DNA of 64,000 bases from JBCCGG01 sp039029395 (GCA_039029395.1 JBCCGG010000002.1:186001-250000); one strand, 5' to 3'. Counted from the stretch's first letter, positions 8,436 to 17,906 are shown. Program-made: numbers and translations. The notes: generated by a model not told the origin, from the sequence alone.

Positions 8436-9194
8436 CTAAACCGTCCTTCCCCCATCCACCGGCAGGCAGTGCCCGGTCACCATCTCCGCCCCGTCCGAGG
8501 CCAAAAACAGCGCCGCCTCGGCGATGTCCTCGGGGCGCGACATGCGGCCCCAGGGGATGGTCGCGACGAACTTGGCGCGTACTTCGGGCGTGTCGGGCTG
8601 GCCCATGAAGGTCTCGAGCAAGGCCGTCTCGCCGATCACCGGGCAGATTGCGTTGACCCGGATCTTGTCGGGCGCCAACTCCACCGCCATGGACTTGGTG
8701 AGCGTGTTCACCGCGCCCTTCGAGCCGTTGTACCAGGTCAGACCCGGCCGTGGCCGCTCGGCCGCGGTCGAGGAGGTATTGATGATGCAACCGCCGCCCT
8801 GGGCGCGAAAGACCGGCACGGCGGCCAGCGCGGCCAGATAGATCGCCTTGACGTTGATCGCGTAGACCCGGTCGAAGTCCGCTTCGCTGACCTCGGTCAT
8901 CGGCTGGTTGCGGTGGCTGACGCCGGCGTTGTTGACCAGGATGTGGAGCCCGCCGAAGCGGGCCGTCGCGGCGCCCACCATGGCCGCGACCTCGTCCCGG
9001 TCGGTCACGTCGGTCTGCTTGAACTGGGCCCGGCCGCCGGCGCCCGAGATCTCCTCGGCGACCGCCCGGCCGCCGTCCCCGTCGATGTCGGCCAGCACCA
9101 CGGCGGCGCCCGCCTGGGCGAAGCGCTTGGCGATGCCGGCGCCGAAGCCAGAGCCCGCGCCGGTCACGATCGCCACCTTGCCGTCCAGTTCCAT
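8436..9194 (-). CDS. SDR-family NAD(P)-dependent oxidoreductase (FabG-like)
   Basis: A classical short-chain dehydrogenase of 252 residues. It has the cofactor motif TGAGSGFG (residues 11-18), DVTD, NNAG, the catalytic Ser in INTSSTAAE and the Y-x-x-x-K pair as YNGSK. D36 in LADIDG suggests an NAD(H) preference. The C-terminal PVDGGRTV is typical of the FabG/gluconate-dehydrogenase-like group. The substrate is not predictable. The gene converges with the short LysR gene and is preceded by unrelated genes, so it is probably monocistronic. Confidence 0.88.
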   Translation of the reverse strand: MELDGKVAIVTGAGSGFGAGIAKRFAQAGAAVVLADIDGDGGRAVAEEISGAGGRAQFKQTDVTDRDEVAAMVGAATARFGGLHILVNNAGVSHRNQPMTEVSEADFDRVYAINVKAIYLAALAAVPVFRAQGGGCIINTSSTAAERPRPGLTWYNGSKGAVNTLTKSMAVELAPDKIRVNAICPVIGETALLETFMGQPDTPEVRAKFVATIPWGRMSRPEDIAEAALFLASDGAEMVTGHCLPVDGGRTV

Positions 9195-9243
9195 GGACCT
9201 TGCCCCCGTCTCGATTCGCCATTGCGGAACTTTAGCTAGCGGT

Positions 9244-10677
9244 TCACTCGGTGTGAACCTCGGCCTGGGCGGCCAGGCGCTCGTCCAGCTCCAAGAGCTT
9301 GCCGGCCACGGCCTGGCCGACGTACATCTGCGGCTCGGAAGGGGTCAGGTCATCGCCCAACTCGCGCGCCGCGATCGCCTCGACCGCGTCGTGGTAGGCG
9401 GCCACGAAGGAGGTCTGGCGGCGTAGCTGCTCGTCGAAATAGGCTTTGCCGAAATAGGTGAAGTCGTTCAGGTGCCCGCAGCCGAAGGAGTTTCGGTCGG
9501 CCCGCGAGGCGGTCACGATCAGACTGTGCGGGTCCTTCAGGGGCTCGACGAAACCGCCGGAAAAGCAGGCCGAGACGATCAGCACGCGCCACTTGATGCC
9601 GGCCGCGTCGAGCATGGCGTCGAGCCGCTCGGCCGACAGGCTGTTGTGGCCGAAGGGCCAAAAGTCGGTCGACAGAAAGTGATCCTCCGAGCCGTGGGAG
9701 GTCAGGAAGAGGAACAGCACGTCCTCTTCCGGGTTCATCTGCCCGGCCACGGCGTCGAGCGCGGCGGACAGATTGTGTTGGTTGGCGAGCGGCAGGAAGT
9801 CGACTGTCTTGGTGTTGTTTATCAGCGCCAGCGAGCGACCCTCGGTATCGAAGCGCTGGTCGAACAGGGCGCGCACGCTCATGACCTCCTTCATGAAGAC
9901 GTCCTGATAGGCATGGCCGCCGAAGCCGATGAAGTAGAGGTCGGCCAGACCCGGCCGCTCGGGCGAAAGCGCGCCGGCGGTCTGGGCCAGAAGCTCTCCT
10001 TGCCGGTAGGTGATGCGCTCCTGGTCGAGCGCCTGATAGGGCGACCAGTCGAAGCTCTCGCCGTGATCCTCGCCGGCAACCACCTCGGGCGGCGCCGGCC
10101 CGACCCATAAGGGCGCTTTGGGCAAAGCCATGATCAAGCCCATGAACAGGGCGCCATAGCAAAGCGTCGCGCCCACGGCCTTGCCCAGGCTAAGCTGGAA
10201 GATCAACCCGAGGGTCCGGGTGGTCAGCACGATCATCCAGATCAGCACCAACGCGATAGCGACCAGAAGGGCGATCCCGGTCCAAAGATCCATCGCCGTG
10301 CCGTCGAGCGGAACCTGCCACTGGTCGAGCGCCGCCAAGCCGGCCAAGGTGACCAAGGAAAGCCACAGGCCGGCCGCCGCCAAAACCACCAAGAGCGGCG
10401 CGAGCAGAACGACCCGCCCGAACACCCGGGCCAACAGCAAGAGGCTGAGCACGCCGGCCAGCAGGTAGCTGCCGTAATAGAGCACGCCGTTGCCCGAAAG
10501 CGTGGCGCCGGGCTCGGCACGCAGGTACTCGCCGGCGGCCGACAGCAATACGGAAAGCGCCAGAAGAATCAGGATCTGGTCGGTGGTGACCCGAAAGTCC
10601 CGCCGCCGCACCGGGCGCAGGAAGGCCAGCCGGGCGCCGGCGCGCAGATTGGCCAGCAGATCCTTCAGCAATGTCAT
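9244..10677 (-). CDS. membrane-anchored C13 (legumain/caspase-like) cysteine peptidase
   Basis: The 477-residue protein has about five hydrophobic segments in its N-terminal 185 residues (35-49, 66-84, 88-115, 132-152, 168-185). A soluble clan CD peptidase domain follows, with the catalytic dyad in FLFLTSHGSEDH (H328) and VLIVSACFSGGF (C371). The IGFGGHAYQDVF segment is also typical of bacterial C13 proteins. A peptidase or transamidase activity is expected at the membrane, but the side of the membrane and the substrate are unknown. No exosortase or GPI-like partner is next to it. Confidence 0.85.
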   Translation of the reverse strand: MTLLKDLLANLRAGARLAFLRPVRRRDFRVTTDQILILLALSVLLSAAGEYLRAEPGATLSGNGVLYYGSYLLAGVLSLLLLARVFGRVVLLAPLLVVLAAAGLWLSLVTLAGLAALDQWQVPLDGTAMDLWTGIALLVAIALVLIWMIVLTTRTLGLIFQLSLGKAVGATLCYGALFMGLIMALPKAPLWVGPAPPEVVAGEDHGESFDWSPYQALDQERITYRQGELLAQTAGALSPERPGLADLYFIGFGGHAYQDVFMKEVMSVRALFDQRFDTEGRSLALINNTKTVDFLPLANQHNLSAALDAVAGQMNPEEDVLFLFLTSHGSEDHFLSTDFWPFGHNSLSAERLDAMLDAAGIKWRVLIVSACFSGGFVEPLKDPHSLIVTASRADRNSFGCGHLNDFTYFGKAYFDEQLRRQTSFVAAYHDAVEAIAARELGDDLTPSEPQMYVGQAVAGKLLELDERLAAQAEVHTE

Positions 10678-10768
10678 CGCAATCGACCTCGAACGAACGA
10701 GCCGCCCGTCCTGGGCGGCGACAACCTACAGTCTAACACAGGATCCCCGCGGCCGCATTGGCCGCGAT

Positions 10769-11428
10769 TCAACCCTCCACCAGCTTGTCGTCGAGCACGA
10801 TGTCGAAACGCCCGGAAAGCGCGCCGGGCTCGAGCTCTGGCGCCCCATACAGGGGCACGATCAGGCGCGCCCGGGCCTCGGGGTCGCGCACCCGGTTGAG
10901 CGGCCCGTCGCGCCGGTTGTCGGGCTCGCCCTCGATGTACATCTGGGTGATCAGCGGCTTGATGCCGGGCCCCGAGACCGCGAAGTGGATGTGCGGCGTG
11001 CGCCCCGGATAGGGCACCGGGCGGATGGTGCGGAAGCGGTAGGCGCCGTCGTCACCCAGCTGGACCCGGCCCCAGCCCTGAAAGTTGGGGTCGGCCCGGG
11101 CGTCGAGCGCGCCTTGATGGTGGTAGTGGGCGAAGGCGTCGCACTGCCATATTTCGACCGTGAGGCCGGACATCGGCTGGCCCGCCTGGTCGAGCACCTG
11201 GCCATAGACGTGCAGGATCTCGCCAACCGCTTGCTCGGGACGCCCGGCGATCTGCACCAGGTCGGCGTCGCCGTCGAGGGGAAAGCGCTTGGGATAGAAC
11301 GGCCCCGGCGTTTGCCGCGGCGTGGCGGTCAAGGCGGCGATGGCTTTGGTCTGGGCCAGTAGGCTGGTGCCGACCCCGACACCCGCGGCGAGCGCGGCAC
11401 GCCGGCTCAGTCTCCTGCTCCTGGTCAT
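10769..11428 (-). CDS. exported intradiol ring-cleavage dioxygenase
   Basis: The 219-residue protein resembles the catalytic core of protocatechuate 3,4-dioxygenase-type enzymes, which split catecholic rings with Fe(III). The expected ligands are present: Y102 (WQCDAFAHYHH), Y140 and H146/H148 (RTPHIHF), followed by TQMYIEGE. A twin-arginine-like leader (MTRSRRLSRRAALAAG) and a hydrophobic stretch suggest export of the folded enzyme. The frame stays open upstream to 12724, but that is antisense to the next gene; ATG 11428 gives the signal. No other aromatic-degradation gene is adjacent. Confidence 0.86.
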   Translation of the reverse strand: MTRSRRLSRRAALAAGVGVGTSLLAQTKAIAALTATPRQTPGPFYPKRFPLDGDADLVQIAGRPEQAVGEILHVYGQVLDQAGQPMSGLTVEIWQCDAFAHYHHQGALDARADPNFQGWGRVQLGDDGAYRFRTIRPVPYPGRTPHIHFAVSGPGIKPLITQMYIEGEPDNRRDGPLNRVRDPEARARLIVPLYGAPELEPGALSGRFDIVLDDKLVEG

Positions 11429-11749
11429 GGCGGAGTCCTCGGTCGCTGGTTGCCTCTCCGCTCCAAGAGATGGGGAGCCCCAGCCTCCGTGACCAGGCGC
11501 GAGGTCACGACGGAAAGAAGAGCAGCCGCCCCGTGAACAGGACACCGCAGCCTGCGGCAGTATCCGGCGGCTCAGGACCATCCCCTGGTCCGGCGCCGGC
11601 ACGCGCCTACTTTTCCCGGCCGCGCGGTGGAGAAAACGTGGAGAAGCTGTGGATAACTGACGATTTCCTGCCCGATTCCCGCCGGATTCCCGCTTGCCGT
11701 AAGCCGAGTCGTTCGGGCAGGCTGGAAGCGGATTAGGGGCAGAATTCCG
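11429..11749 (+). other. intergenic stretch between divergent genes
   Basis: This 321-bp gap separates the dioxygenase start from the coiled-coil gene start and should contain both promoters. A small perfect hairpin (GGACCA, 5-nt loop, TGGTCC) lies at 11576-11592. A single perfect match to a DnaA box (TTATCCACA on the minus strand) lies at 11648-11656. I saw no cluster of such boxes and no ORF with coding character. Confidence 0.5.
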
Positions 11750-14700
11750 ATGATTGAAAAAGCTCGTTCTAGCGGCGTTCGGCAGCTTGCAGGGGGCGCT
11801 TTGGCGGCCCTCGTCGGCCTCTCGGTCCTCCTGGCACCGCCGCTTCCGTCGTCCTCTCCATCGCTCGTCGCGCGCGCGCAGGCGCAGAGTCAGAACGGCC
11901 AGCTTTCCGCGGCCGACGTGCGCCGGGCGATCGTCCAGATCGGCACGCTCAGCCACTTCTTCGACGCCCTCGCCGACGGCGCCCCGGCGCCGGAGGCCAG
12001 CGCTCTGTGGCGCAAACTGGCCGAGTCCTACGAGGCCGCCGAACGGCGCCTGGCCGATCTGGAGCAGGTCGGCCACATCAAGATCGCCGAGCTGCCGAAT
12101 TCGGTACAAAGCCGGATCTCGGGCAGCCTGATCCAGTTGGACACCACGCTGGGCGGCCAATGGCCGGCCGACACGGTGAGCTATGCCCGACGCTCGAACG
12201 CCGGCGACGAGGGCTACATCGGCCTGCTTTCCACGGTCCTGCTCCAGGCCCTGCTGGCGGTTTCGCCCGAACAGGATTGGGGCTGGTACGCGATCAAGCA
12301 GCGCCAAGTGCGGCTCAACGACCTCTCCAACGGGCCCAGCCCGGCGGTCGCGCGCCGTCACTTGGCCAAGCTGTGGTTCCTCAAAGACCGCTACTTCCAC
12401 CTGGCGCGTCTTGCCGAAGAAAGCGACACGGCCCAGGACAAGGACAAGCTGGAGCGCCGACGGGCCGCGGTCTTCGCCGAGATCCTGCAAGCCTCCAAGC
12501 AGCTGGAAAGAGATCTGGGTCCGCAAGCCGCGGCGCGTTTCCAGACCGCCGTGCTGGACTACGACCGCCAGGTGCAAAGCTATGCCGCCAAGAGCGAGCC
12601 GCGCCGCAAGGCCGCGGCACAGCCAAGCGGAGCGGGGCCGGCCAAGCGGGTCGCGCCGCTCGAGCTGGTGCAGAGCCTGGAAGCGCGCATGGACAGCCTG
12701 GAATACGTCATGCACCTGCGCCACACCAAGGTGACCGAGGCGCTCGACCGCCTGGTCACCCTGTCAGGCGCACCGAACGCGGCGCTCGAGGAAGCCAGTG
12801 CCGCCTTGGACGCGGCGATGGCCGACCTCAACGCGACCATCGCCGAAGGCCGCCAGGCCGATCAGCAGGCCGCACAGGCCTTGCGCGACGAGCTGGCCGC
12901 CGCGGTCGCCGGCGCCAAGCAGCAGGACGCCGCCTTGAGCGATCAGCTCGCCGAGATCGACCGGCAGCGCGCCACCGCCGACCAAGAGCTGGCCGCTCTG
13001 CGCGACCAGCTGAGCGGGCTCCAGTCGGTCAATCTGGAGATGCGCAAGGAGCTGGCCAGCCGCCAGGCGCGCGACGACGAAGCGACGACTCTGCGCACCC
13101 AGATCTCGACCCAGTTCAATCAGGCCCAGGCCGACACCGAGCAGCGGATCGCCTCCCTAAGCCAGGATCTAGACGAAACACGCAGCGCCAGCGCCGCCCG
13201 TGACGAACAGCTCACCAGCGCGCTCGCCGCCGAGCGTACCGAAATGGCCGCGCGGGTCGATCAGCTGGCCGCGACCCTGGCCGGCTTGGACGATCAGACC
13301 GCGCGCTTGGCCGGCGAGCTGGCTCAGCGTGACGACGAGATCGGCGCCGAGGAGGTCCAGCAGTCTCTGAGCGCGGCGCTCCAAGCCAGCCACGAAGACA
13401 TCGACCAGCAGATCGCCGCCCTGGATCAGCGCATTGGGGCGCTGCAGAGCGCGACCGGCGCTCTACGCGACGGCAACGGCCAGGCGCGCGAGGAGATCGG
13501 CCGGCAGATCGCCGCCCTGGACGCCCGCCTCGGCGAAGTTCAGGGCGCCGCCGCCAGCCTGCGCGAGGCGGTCGAGGCGGACGACGGCTCGGCCCTGGTG
13601 GCCCTGCAGTCGGAGATCGTGGCCCTGCGCCAAGGCGAAGACCAGGCGCGCCAAGACATGGGCCAGCAGATCGCCGCCCTGGACACCCGCTTGAACGAGA
13701 CCCAAAGCGCGACCGACGCCTTGCGCCAAGACCTGGAGACGGCCTTCCGCTCCGAGCTGAGCGCCATCAAGTCAAGCGACGGGCAAGCGCGCCAAAGGCT
13801 CGGCGAGCAGATCGCCACCCTGGACGCCCAGGTCGGCACGCTCCAGAGTCAGGCCGGAACCCTGCGCCAGGAGCTCGCCGCCGACAGCGACGCCAAGCTG
13901 GCGGCTTTGCGCGAGGAGCTGACGGCGCTTCAGCAGAACGGCGACCAGGTGGGCGGCCAGATCGCCGCCCTGGACGCGCGCATCGGCCAGGCGGAAAGCG
14001 CGGCCGGCGCCCTGCGCGATGAGCTGGCCACCGAAGGCGCGGCCCAAGCCGAAGCCTTGCGCGGCGAACTGACGGACCTTAAGACCCGAGGCGGAGAGGT
14101 CGAACAGCGGATCGCCGCCCTGGACTCGCGCATCGGCAAAGCGGAAAGCGCGACCGGCGCCTTGCGCGATGAGCTGGCCACCGAAGGTGCGGCCCAAGCC
14201 GAAGCCCTGCGCGGCGAACTGGCGGTCCTGCAGACCCGAGGCGGAGAGGTCGAACAGCGGATCGCCGCCTTGGACCTCAGGCTCGGCGAGGCAGAGACCG
14301 CCGCCGGCAGCTTGCGCGCGGAGCTGGCCTCCGATGGTGCGGCCCAAGCCGAAGCCTTGCGCGACGAGTTGGCGGGCTTGCGCGCGCGCGACAGCCAGGC
14401 CGAGCAGCAGATTGCCGCCCTGGACGCCAAAATCGGCGAGGCGGAAACCACGGCCGGTGGCCTGCGCGACGAGCTGGCGGCCGGCACCGGCGCCGCTTTG
14501 GCCGACCTGCGCGCCGATCTGTCCAGTCAGCAGGAGCGCGACGGCGCGGCCCGCGCGGCGCTCGGCCAGGCGCTCGCGGCGCTCGACCAGCGCCTGACTT
14601 CGGCGATCGAGGCCGGCTCCGGCGAGGGCCTGGCGGGCGCCGATCTGGTGCTGCTGCGCGACGAGGTCTCGGCCATGGTCGCGACCAACCGGGCCGACGG

Positions 14701-15637
14701 CGCCCAGGCCCGCGAGGCGCTGGTCGCCGCGCTGGCCGATGAGCGCGCCCAAGACCGAGCCCGCACCGAGCAGCTGGTCGCCGCCCTGGAGGTCAGCCGC
14801 CAGGAGATCGCCAGCCTGAGCCAGCAGCTCGCGGCGCAAGCGGCCAACAGCGCCAGGCCGCTGGTCTCCTTCAGCAAGCTGAGCGCCGACGAGGCGCCCA
14901 TGATCGCCCTCGCCCTGGTCGCCTTGGGCAGCCTGATCCTCTGTCTGCTGCTGTGGCGGCGCCTGGGGCGCCTGCAGGCCGCCGCGGTCCCGGCGGGCGC
15001 GGTCTATCTGGCCAATGCGCCCCAAGTCATGCCCGCACCGGCGGTGGCCCCGGCCCCGCAAGCCGCGCCTCCGGTGCCCGAGCCGGCACCGCCGCCCCAA
15101 GCCGCCCCGCCGGCGCCGCCGCAGCCCGAGCCAGCCGCGCCCGAGCCGCCGAAGGCGGAGCCGGCCCCAGAGCCGCCAGCCCCGGAGCCGGTGCCCGAAG
15201 TGCCGGCCCCCAAGCTGACCGCCGCCGAGCCGCCGGCTGTCGAGCCCACCGGCGCCGAGCCGCCGACCGAGGGCCCGGAGCCGGCGATCGAGGCCCTGCG
15301 CCGGGGCGATCTGGCGGCTTTCGAGAGCCACTTCTCCAAGCTCTCAGGCTTGAGCCCGGCCCAGGCCCGTCGCATCGTCTATGGCGCCGAGGGCGAGGAC
15401 CTGGCGATCGTCTGCCGGGCGCTCGGCCTCGACAAGCTGCATTTCACCTCGATCCTGCTGATGAGCCGTAAGGCTCAGCCCAACGCCAAGGAGATCGAGC
15501 CCCGCAATCTGCCGCGCATCATGTCGGTGTTCGATCAGATGACCGAGGAATCGGCGCTGGCGATCCTGGAGTACTGGCGCCAGGAGCTCGGCGGCGCGGC
15601 CGGCGACGTTGGCCAGCGGGAGCCGGAGGGGCAATAG
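11750..15637 (+). CDS. giant coiled-coil envelope protein with DUF2336-like C-terminal domain
   Basis: The protein has 1295 residues. Residues 12-45 form a hydrophobic leader ending in ARAQAQ, a plausible signal peptide. Residues 50-290 are a helical domain I do not recognise. Residues ~320-1040 are a long coiled coil rich in Ala, Glu, Gln and Leu, including 50-residue repeats centred on QIAALDxRIG. A single membrane span lies at ~1048-1072 (MIALALVALGSLILCLLLW) followed by Arg. A Pro/Ala/Glu-rich linker (~1090-1180) leads to a C-terminal domain resembling DUF2336 (ALRRGDLAAFE...LAIVCRALGLD). The likely topology is a periplasmic coil with a cytoplasmic tail, that is, an envelope-spanning tether or sensor. 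Confidence 0.75.
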   Translation: MIEKARSSGVRQLAGGALAALVGLSVLLAPPLPSSSPSLVARAQAQSQNGQLSAADVRRAIVQIGTLSHFFDALADGAPAPEASALWRKLAESYEAAERRLADLEQVGHIKIAELPNSVQSRISGSLIQLDTTLGGQWPADTVSYARRSNAGDEGYIGLLSTVLLQALLAVSPEQDWGWYAIKQRQVRLNDLSNGPSPAVARRHLAKLWFLKDRYFHLARLAEESDTAQDKDKLERRRAAVFAEILQASKQLERDLGPQAAARFQTAVLDYDRQVQSYAAKSEPRRKAAAQPSGAGPAKRVAPLELVQSLEARMDSLEYVMHLRHTKVTEALDRLVTLSGAPNAALEEASAALDAAMADLNATIAEGRQADQQAAQALRDELAAAVAGAKQQDAALSDQLAEIDRQRATADQELAALRDQLSGLQSVNLEMRKELASRQARDDEATTLRTQISTQFNQAQADTEQRIASLSQDLDETRSASAARDEQLTSALAAERTEMAARVDQLAATLAGLDDQTARLAGELAQRDDEIGAEEVQQSLSAALQASHEDIDQQIAALDQRIGALQSATGALRDGNGQAREEIGRQIAALDARLGEVQGAAASLREAVEADDGSALVALQSEIVALRQGEDQARQDMGQQIAALDTRLNETQSATDALRQDLETAFRSELSAIKSSDGQARQRLGEQIATLDAQVGTLQSQAGTLRQELAADSDAKLAALREELTALQQNGDQVGGQIAALDARIGQAESAAGALRDELATEGAAQAEALRGELTDLKTRGGEVEQRIAALDSRIGKAESATGALRDELATEGAAQAEALRGELAVLQTRGGEVEQRIAALDLRLGEAETAAGSLRAELASDGAAQAEALRDELAGLRARDSQAEQQIAALDAKIGEAETTAGGLRDELAAGTGAALADLRADLSSQQERDGAARAALGQALAALDQRLTSAIEAGSGEGLAGADLVLLRDEVSAMVATNRADGAQAREALVAALADERAQDRARTEQLVAALEVSRQEIASLSQQLAAQAANSARPLVSFSKLSADEAPMIALALVALGSLILCLLLWRRLGRLQAAAVPAGAVYLANAPQVMPAPAVAPAPQAAPPVPEPAPPPQAAPPAPPQPEPAAPEPPKAEPAPEPPAPEPVPEVPAPKLTAAEPPAVEPTGAEPPTEGPEPAIEALRRGDLAAFESHFSKLSGLSPAQARRIVYGAEGEDLAIVCRALGLDKLHFTSILLMSRKAQPNAKEIEPRNLPRIMSVFDQMTEESALAILEYWRQELGGAAGDVGQREPEGQ
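13957..14460 (+). repeat. tandem 150-bp repeats within the coiled-coil gene
   Basis: At least three and a half consecutive units with a period of exactly 150 bp (50 codons) begin near 13957, 14107, 14257 and 14407. Each starts with the codons for IAALD. Two neighbouring units (about 14020-14170 and 14170-14320) are almost identical at the DNA level, while units further upstream (13410, 13507, 13669, 13807) are diverged and irregularly spaced. This is the pattern of recent in-frame expansion by unequal recombination; copy number is likely to vary between strains. Confidence 0.8.
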
Positions 15638-15857
15638 GCCGCGCGAATCGGCAAAAATCGCATGGCTGGGAGCCGACCTCGGTCGGATCAGCAAACGTTC
15701 GCATCCCCCTGGCCGGGCGGGCGAAGATAGTTCGTCCCGAAAGGTCGCCAATCTCATAAACCAGTCACCTGAACGACTGATTTCGGCGCAATGGCTTGCT
15801 AGGGAACAAAGCTCGGCGTGGGATTGAATCTTTCAACCATGGTACGATATTTTGACT

Positions 15858-16571
15858 ATGGATGAAGACTATTCGCAGCGACGCCGAGATGTTGAAGCCG
15901 TATTCAAACGGAGCGTCAGAGACCGCCAGAAAACAAAAAGATCCGTTTCGCTCTCGGGTAAATTCGAGCTTACGATTGATACCTATTCAACAGGCGAGAA
16001 TACCTGGGAATTTACGCGGGGAATAGTTCGGCGCGCCGGAAGCGGCAAAACCATTGCCGACGTGAAGCGGAATTACAGCAATTTCTGGCATTCGTGGGTT
16101 CAACATGCGAACGGAAACGAGTACTTGCTGTGTGGCGAGGACTATCAGGGCCAGACCGTTGTAAACCTTACTAAGGGAGACACTTACACCTACTTCCCGA
16201 AGGCAGGACACGGGGGCTTCGGGTTTTGTTGGTTGGCGGCTTTTCCCTCTCCTGACTCGACCGTTATCGCAGTGGATGGCTGCTATTGGGCCTGCCCCTA
16301 CGAGATTGTCTTCTTCGACTTCACGACACCCGACGACCTCCCATACCGAGAATACTTGAGACTGGGTGATCTGGCCGATAGCGACGGCTGGCTGAACAAC
16401 GATGCCTTTAAGTTCACGCAAGAGATTGAGGTTCGGAAGTCCGATGGCCGACCCTATGAAGAGCTGTCCGAAGCGGAACAAGACCAGCTCGATAGCAATG
16501 AAGAGTCGGGCGAATACGTCGAAAGGGACGTCATCGTGACCCGCGAACAGATTTTGCGGAGCGGCGGCTGA
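15858..16571 (+). CDS. hypothetical protein, 237 residues, low GC
   Basis: I do not recognise a family. The protein is soluble, acidic towards the end (EELSEAEQDQLDSNEESGEYVERD) and aromatic in the middle, with a beta-rich look (NTWEFTRGIVRR; NEYLLCGEDYQGQTVVNL; VDGCYWACPYEIVFFDF). Base composition is clearly lower in GC than the flanking genes, which suggests acquisition by transfer. The ATG at 15858 is preferred over the TTG two codons upstream. It may be a solitary effector or immunity-type protein, but nothing next to it supports that. Confidence 0.65.
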   Translation: MDEDYSQRRRDVEAVFKRSVRDRQKTKRSVSLSGKFELTIDTYSTGENTWEFTRGIVRRAGSGKTIADVKRNYSNFWHSWVQHANGNEYLLCGEDYQGQTVVNLTKGDTYTYFPKAGHGGFGFCWLAAFPSPDSTVIAVDGCYWACPYEIVFFDFTTPDDLPYREYLRLGDLADSDGWLNNDAFKFTQEIEVRKSDGRPYEELSEAEQDQLDSNEESGEYVERDVIVTREQILRSGG

Positions 16572-16738
16572 TGGCTTCTGTCCAGCCCTGGTCGTTGTCA
16601 TTGACATCGACCGCCGCGAGCCATCCTTCGTTGCGAGCTGGTGCGCGCTATGCAGACCGTCTTAAGGAGCCCGAGCACGACGGCAAGCCTGAGACGACTT
16701 GATCGACGCCGGCCAAGCGGAGCCAGTAAGGCAGCGAC

Positions 16739-17110
16739 CTAAAACATCCGAAAGGCGAACGTCGGGTCGCCGTCTTCGTAGTCCTCCACGGGGAGGCCCG
16801 CCGTCTTGGCGGCGGCGATCACGATGGGGACGATGACCTCCCGTTCGTCGGTTTCCAGCAAAGCGTCGTCGGACTGGGCGTTGAGCTCTGCCAGACCCTC
16901 GAACAAACGCTTCAGCGCGTCCATGATGTCGTCCGGGCGCCCTGGCTCGGGAAGGGATTTGAGCGCTTCGAAGTACTGGTAAATCAGCTGGTCGACGGCC
17001 CGATGGGCATGCTCGCTGTGGCCTTCGAGCTGGAACTCCAAGCAACTGGCCCAATGATCGGCCAGAACCCACCGCGCCGCGGCCAACTGTTGATCAAGCT
17101 CTTCCTTCAT
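16739..17110 (-). CDS. hypothetical protein, 123 residues
   Basis: I do not recognise the family. It is a mostly helical acidic protein (KEELDQQLAAARWVLADHWASCLEFQLEGHSEHA; LIYQYFEALKSLPEP) with no signal peptide or membrane span. The frame is open to a GTG at 17122; the ATG at 17110 is taken as start, though neither has a strong ribosome site. Its codon use is that of the genome. It lies alone between a low-GC gene and a small leftward ORF. Confidence 0.55.
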   Translation of the reverse strand: MKEELDQQLAAARWVLADHWASCLEFQLEGHSEHAHRAVDQLIYQYFEALKSLPEPGRPDDIMDALKRLFEGLAELNAQSDDALLETDEREVIVPIVIAAAKTAGLPVEDYEDGDPTFAFRMF

Positions 17111-17228
17111 GGGGTGTGACACCTAGACCAATTCGGCAACCAGTGGAATGTATTGTGCCCTGTCAATCTACATTTGCGCGAAGAGACTGACAAGCGAGCC
17201 GGTGCCCGCGGTGAACCGGGTCGCGCCC

Positions 17229-17420
17229 TCAAGGGTTCTTCAAATCGACCCCCAGGTGGCCGAAGAGCGCGTCCTCCCAGCCCTCTTCCTGCAAGCCCAT
17301 CTGAGCCCGTTCCTCGGGCGTCATGGCGCGCGAATAGGCGAGCGATTGGCGCAAGCCGTCGCGCAGGGCCTGTTCCACGTTCTGGTCGAGCGTCTCCTGC
17401 AGGGGCGACTTGGCGGTCAC
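17229..17420 (-). CDS. small hypothetical protein, 63 residues
   Basis: A GTG at 17420 gives a compact acidic-helical protein (TLDQNVEQALRDGLRQSLAYSRAMTPEERAQ...GWEDALFGHLGVD). The longer frame to 17516 adds a stretch unlike coding sequence. Codon preference is good in the last 60 codons and poor upstream, which is why the later start is chosen. No family is recognised; it could be a small regulator or a false ORF. Confidence 0.4.
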   Translation of the reverse strand: MTAKSPLQETLDQNVEQALRDGLRQSLAYSRAMTPEERAQMGLQEEGWEDALFGHLGVDLKNP

Positions 17421-17617
17421 GCCCGTTAACGGCGCACCCCCCCGAGACCCGCAGGGCCCCTGGGCCGTTAACCTTAACGCGCCTATCTCTTTGATATATA
17501 TAAAGTTCTTTGGCAAATAGTTCCTTAAGACCCTTGGCGCAGGCGCGCCCGATGGGCTATAGTGGGGGTGCCGGGCAAGGCTTAGGTAAGAAGCTTGGGA
17601 AGGATGGGAAAGGCGTT

Positions 17618-17866
17618 ATGAAGGCAATTTTGATCCTGATAATCACGGCCGGCTCGATCCAAGGCATCAGCCTCGGCCCGGACCAGGTCATGCAGGTGCG
17701 GGAGATCGAGTTCTCCTCCATGGAGGCCTGCCAGGCGGCGGCCGCCCAGATGACCGCGGCCGGCCGGCGCTCCAACGAGTGGCAGCGCACCTTCTCGGTC
17801 GAGTCCACCACCCAACGGGTTCTGGTGCCCTCGCCGGTCATCATCGCCGAGTGCGTCGGCGGCTAA
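17618..17866 (+). CDS. small exported or membrane-anchored protein, 82 residues
   Basis: The ATG at 17618 follows a GGGAAAGG ribosome site. The N-terminus MKAILILIITAGSIQG is a short hydrophobic leader. The remainder has a pattern seen in small secreted proteins with two cysteines that could form a disulfide (MEACQAAAAQM ... IIAECVGG). No family is recognised. It lies 40 bp before the tam gene in the same direction, so the two may share a transcript. Confidence 0.6.
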   Translation: MKAILILIITAGSIQGISLGPDQVMQVREIEFSSMEACQAAAAQMTAAGRRSNEWQRTFSVESTTQRVLVPSPVIIAECVGG

Positions 17867-17906
17867 ACCAAGCCGCCCTCGGGGCAGGCTGGACGCCGTC
17901 TCGTCC

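Noticed and set aside
11648..11656. Perfect DnaA box as a sign of a replication origin
   Set aside because: A single box without a cluster, AT-rich unwinding region or dnaA/dnaN/parAB neighbours; expected by chance in a genome.
11429..12724. Extension of the intradiol dioxygenase frame to 651 codons
   Set aside because: The added part is antisense to the coiled-coil gene; the Tat-like signal places the start at 11428.
13957..14460. 150-bp tandem repeats as a CRISPR array
   Set aside because: Units are contiguous, in frame and coding, with no spacers and no cas genes.
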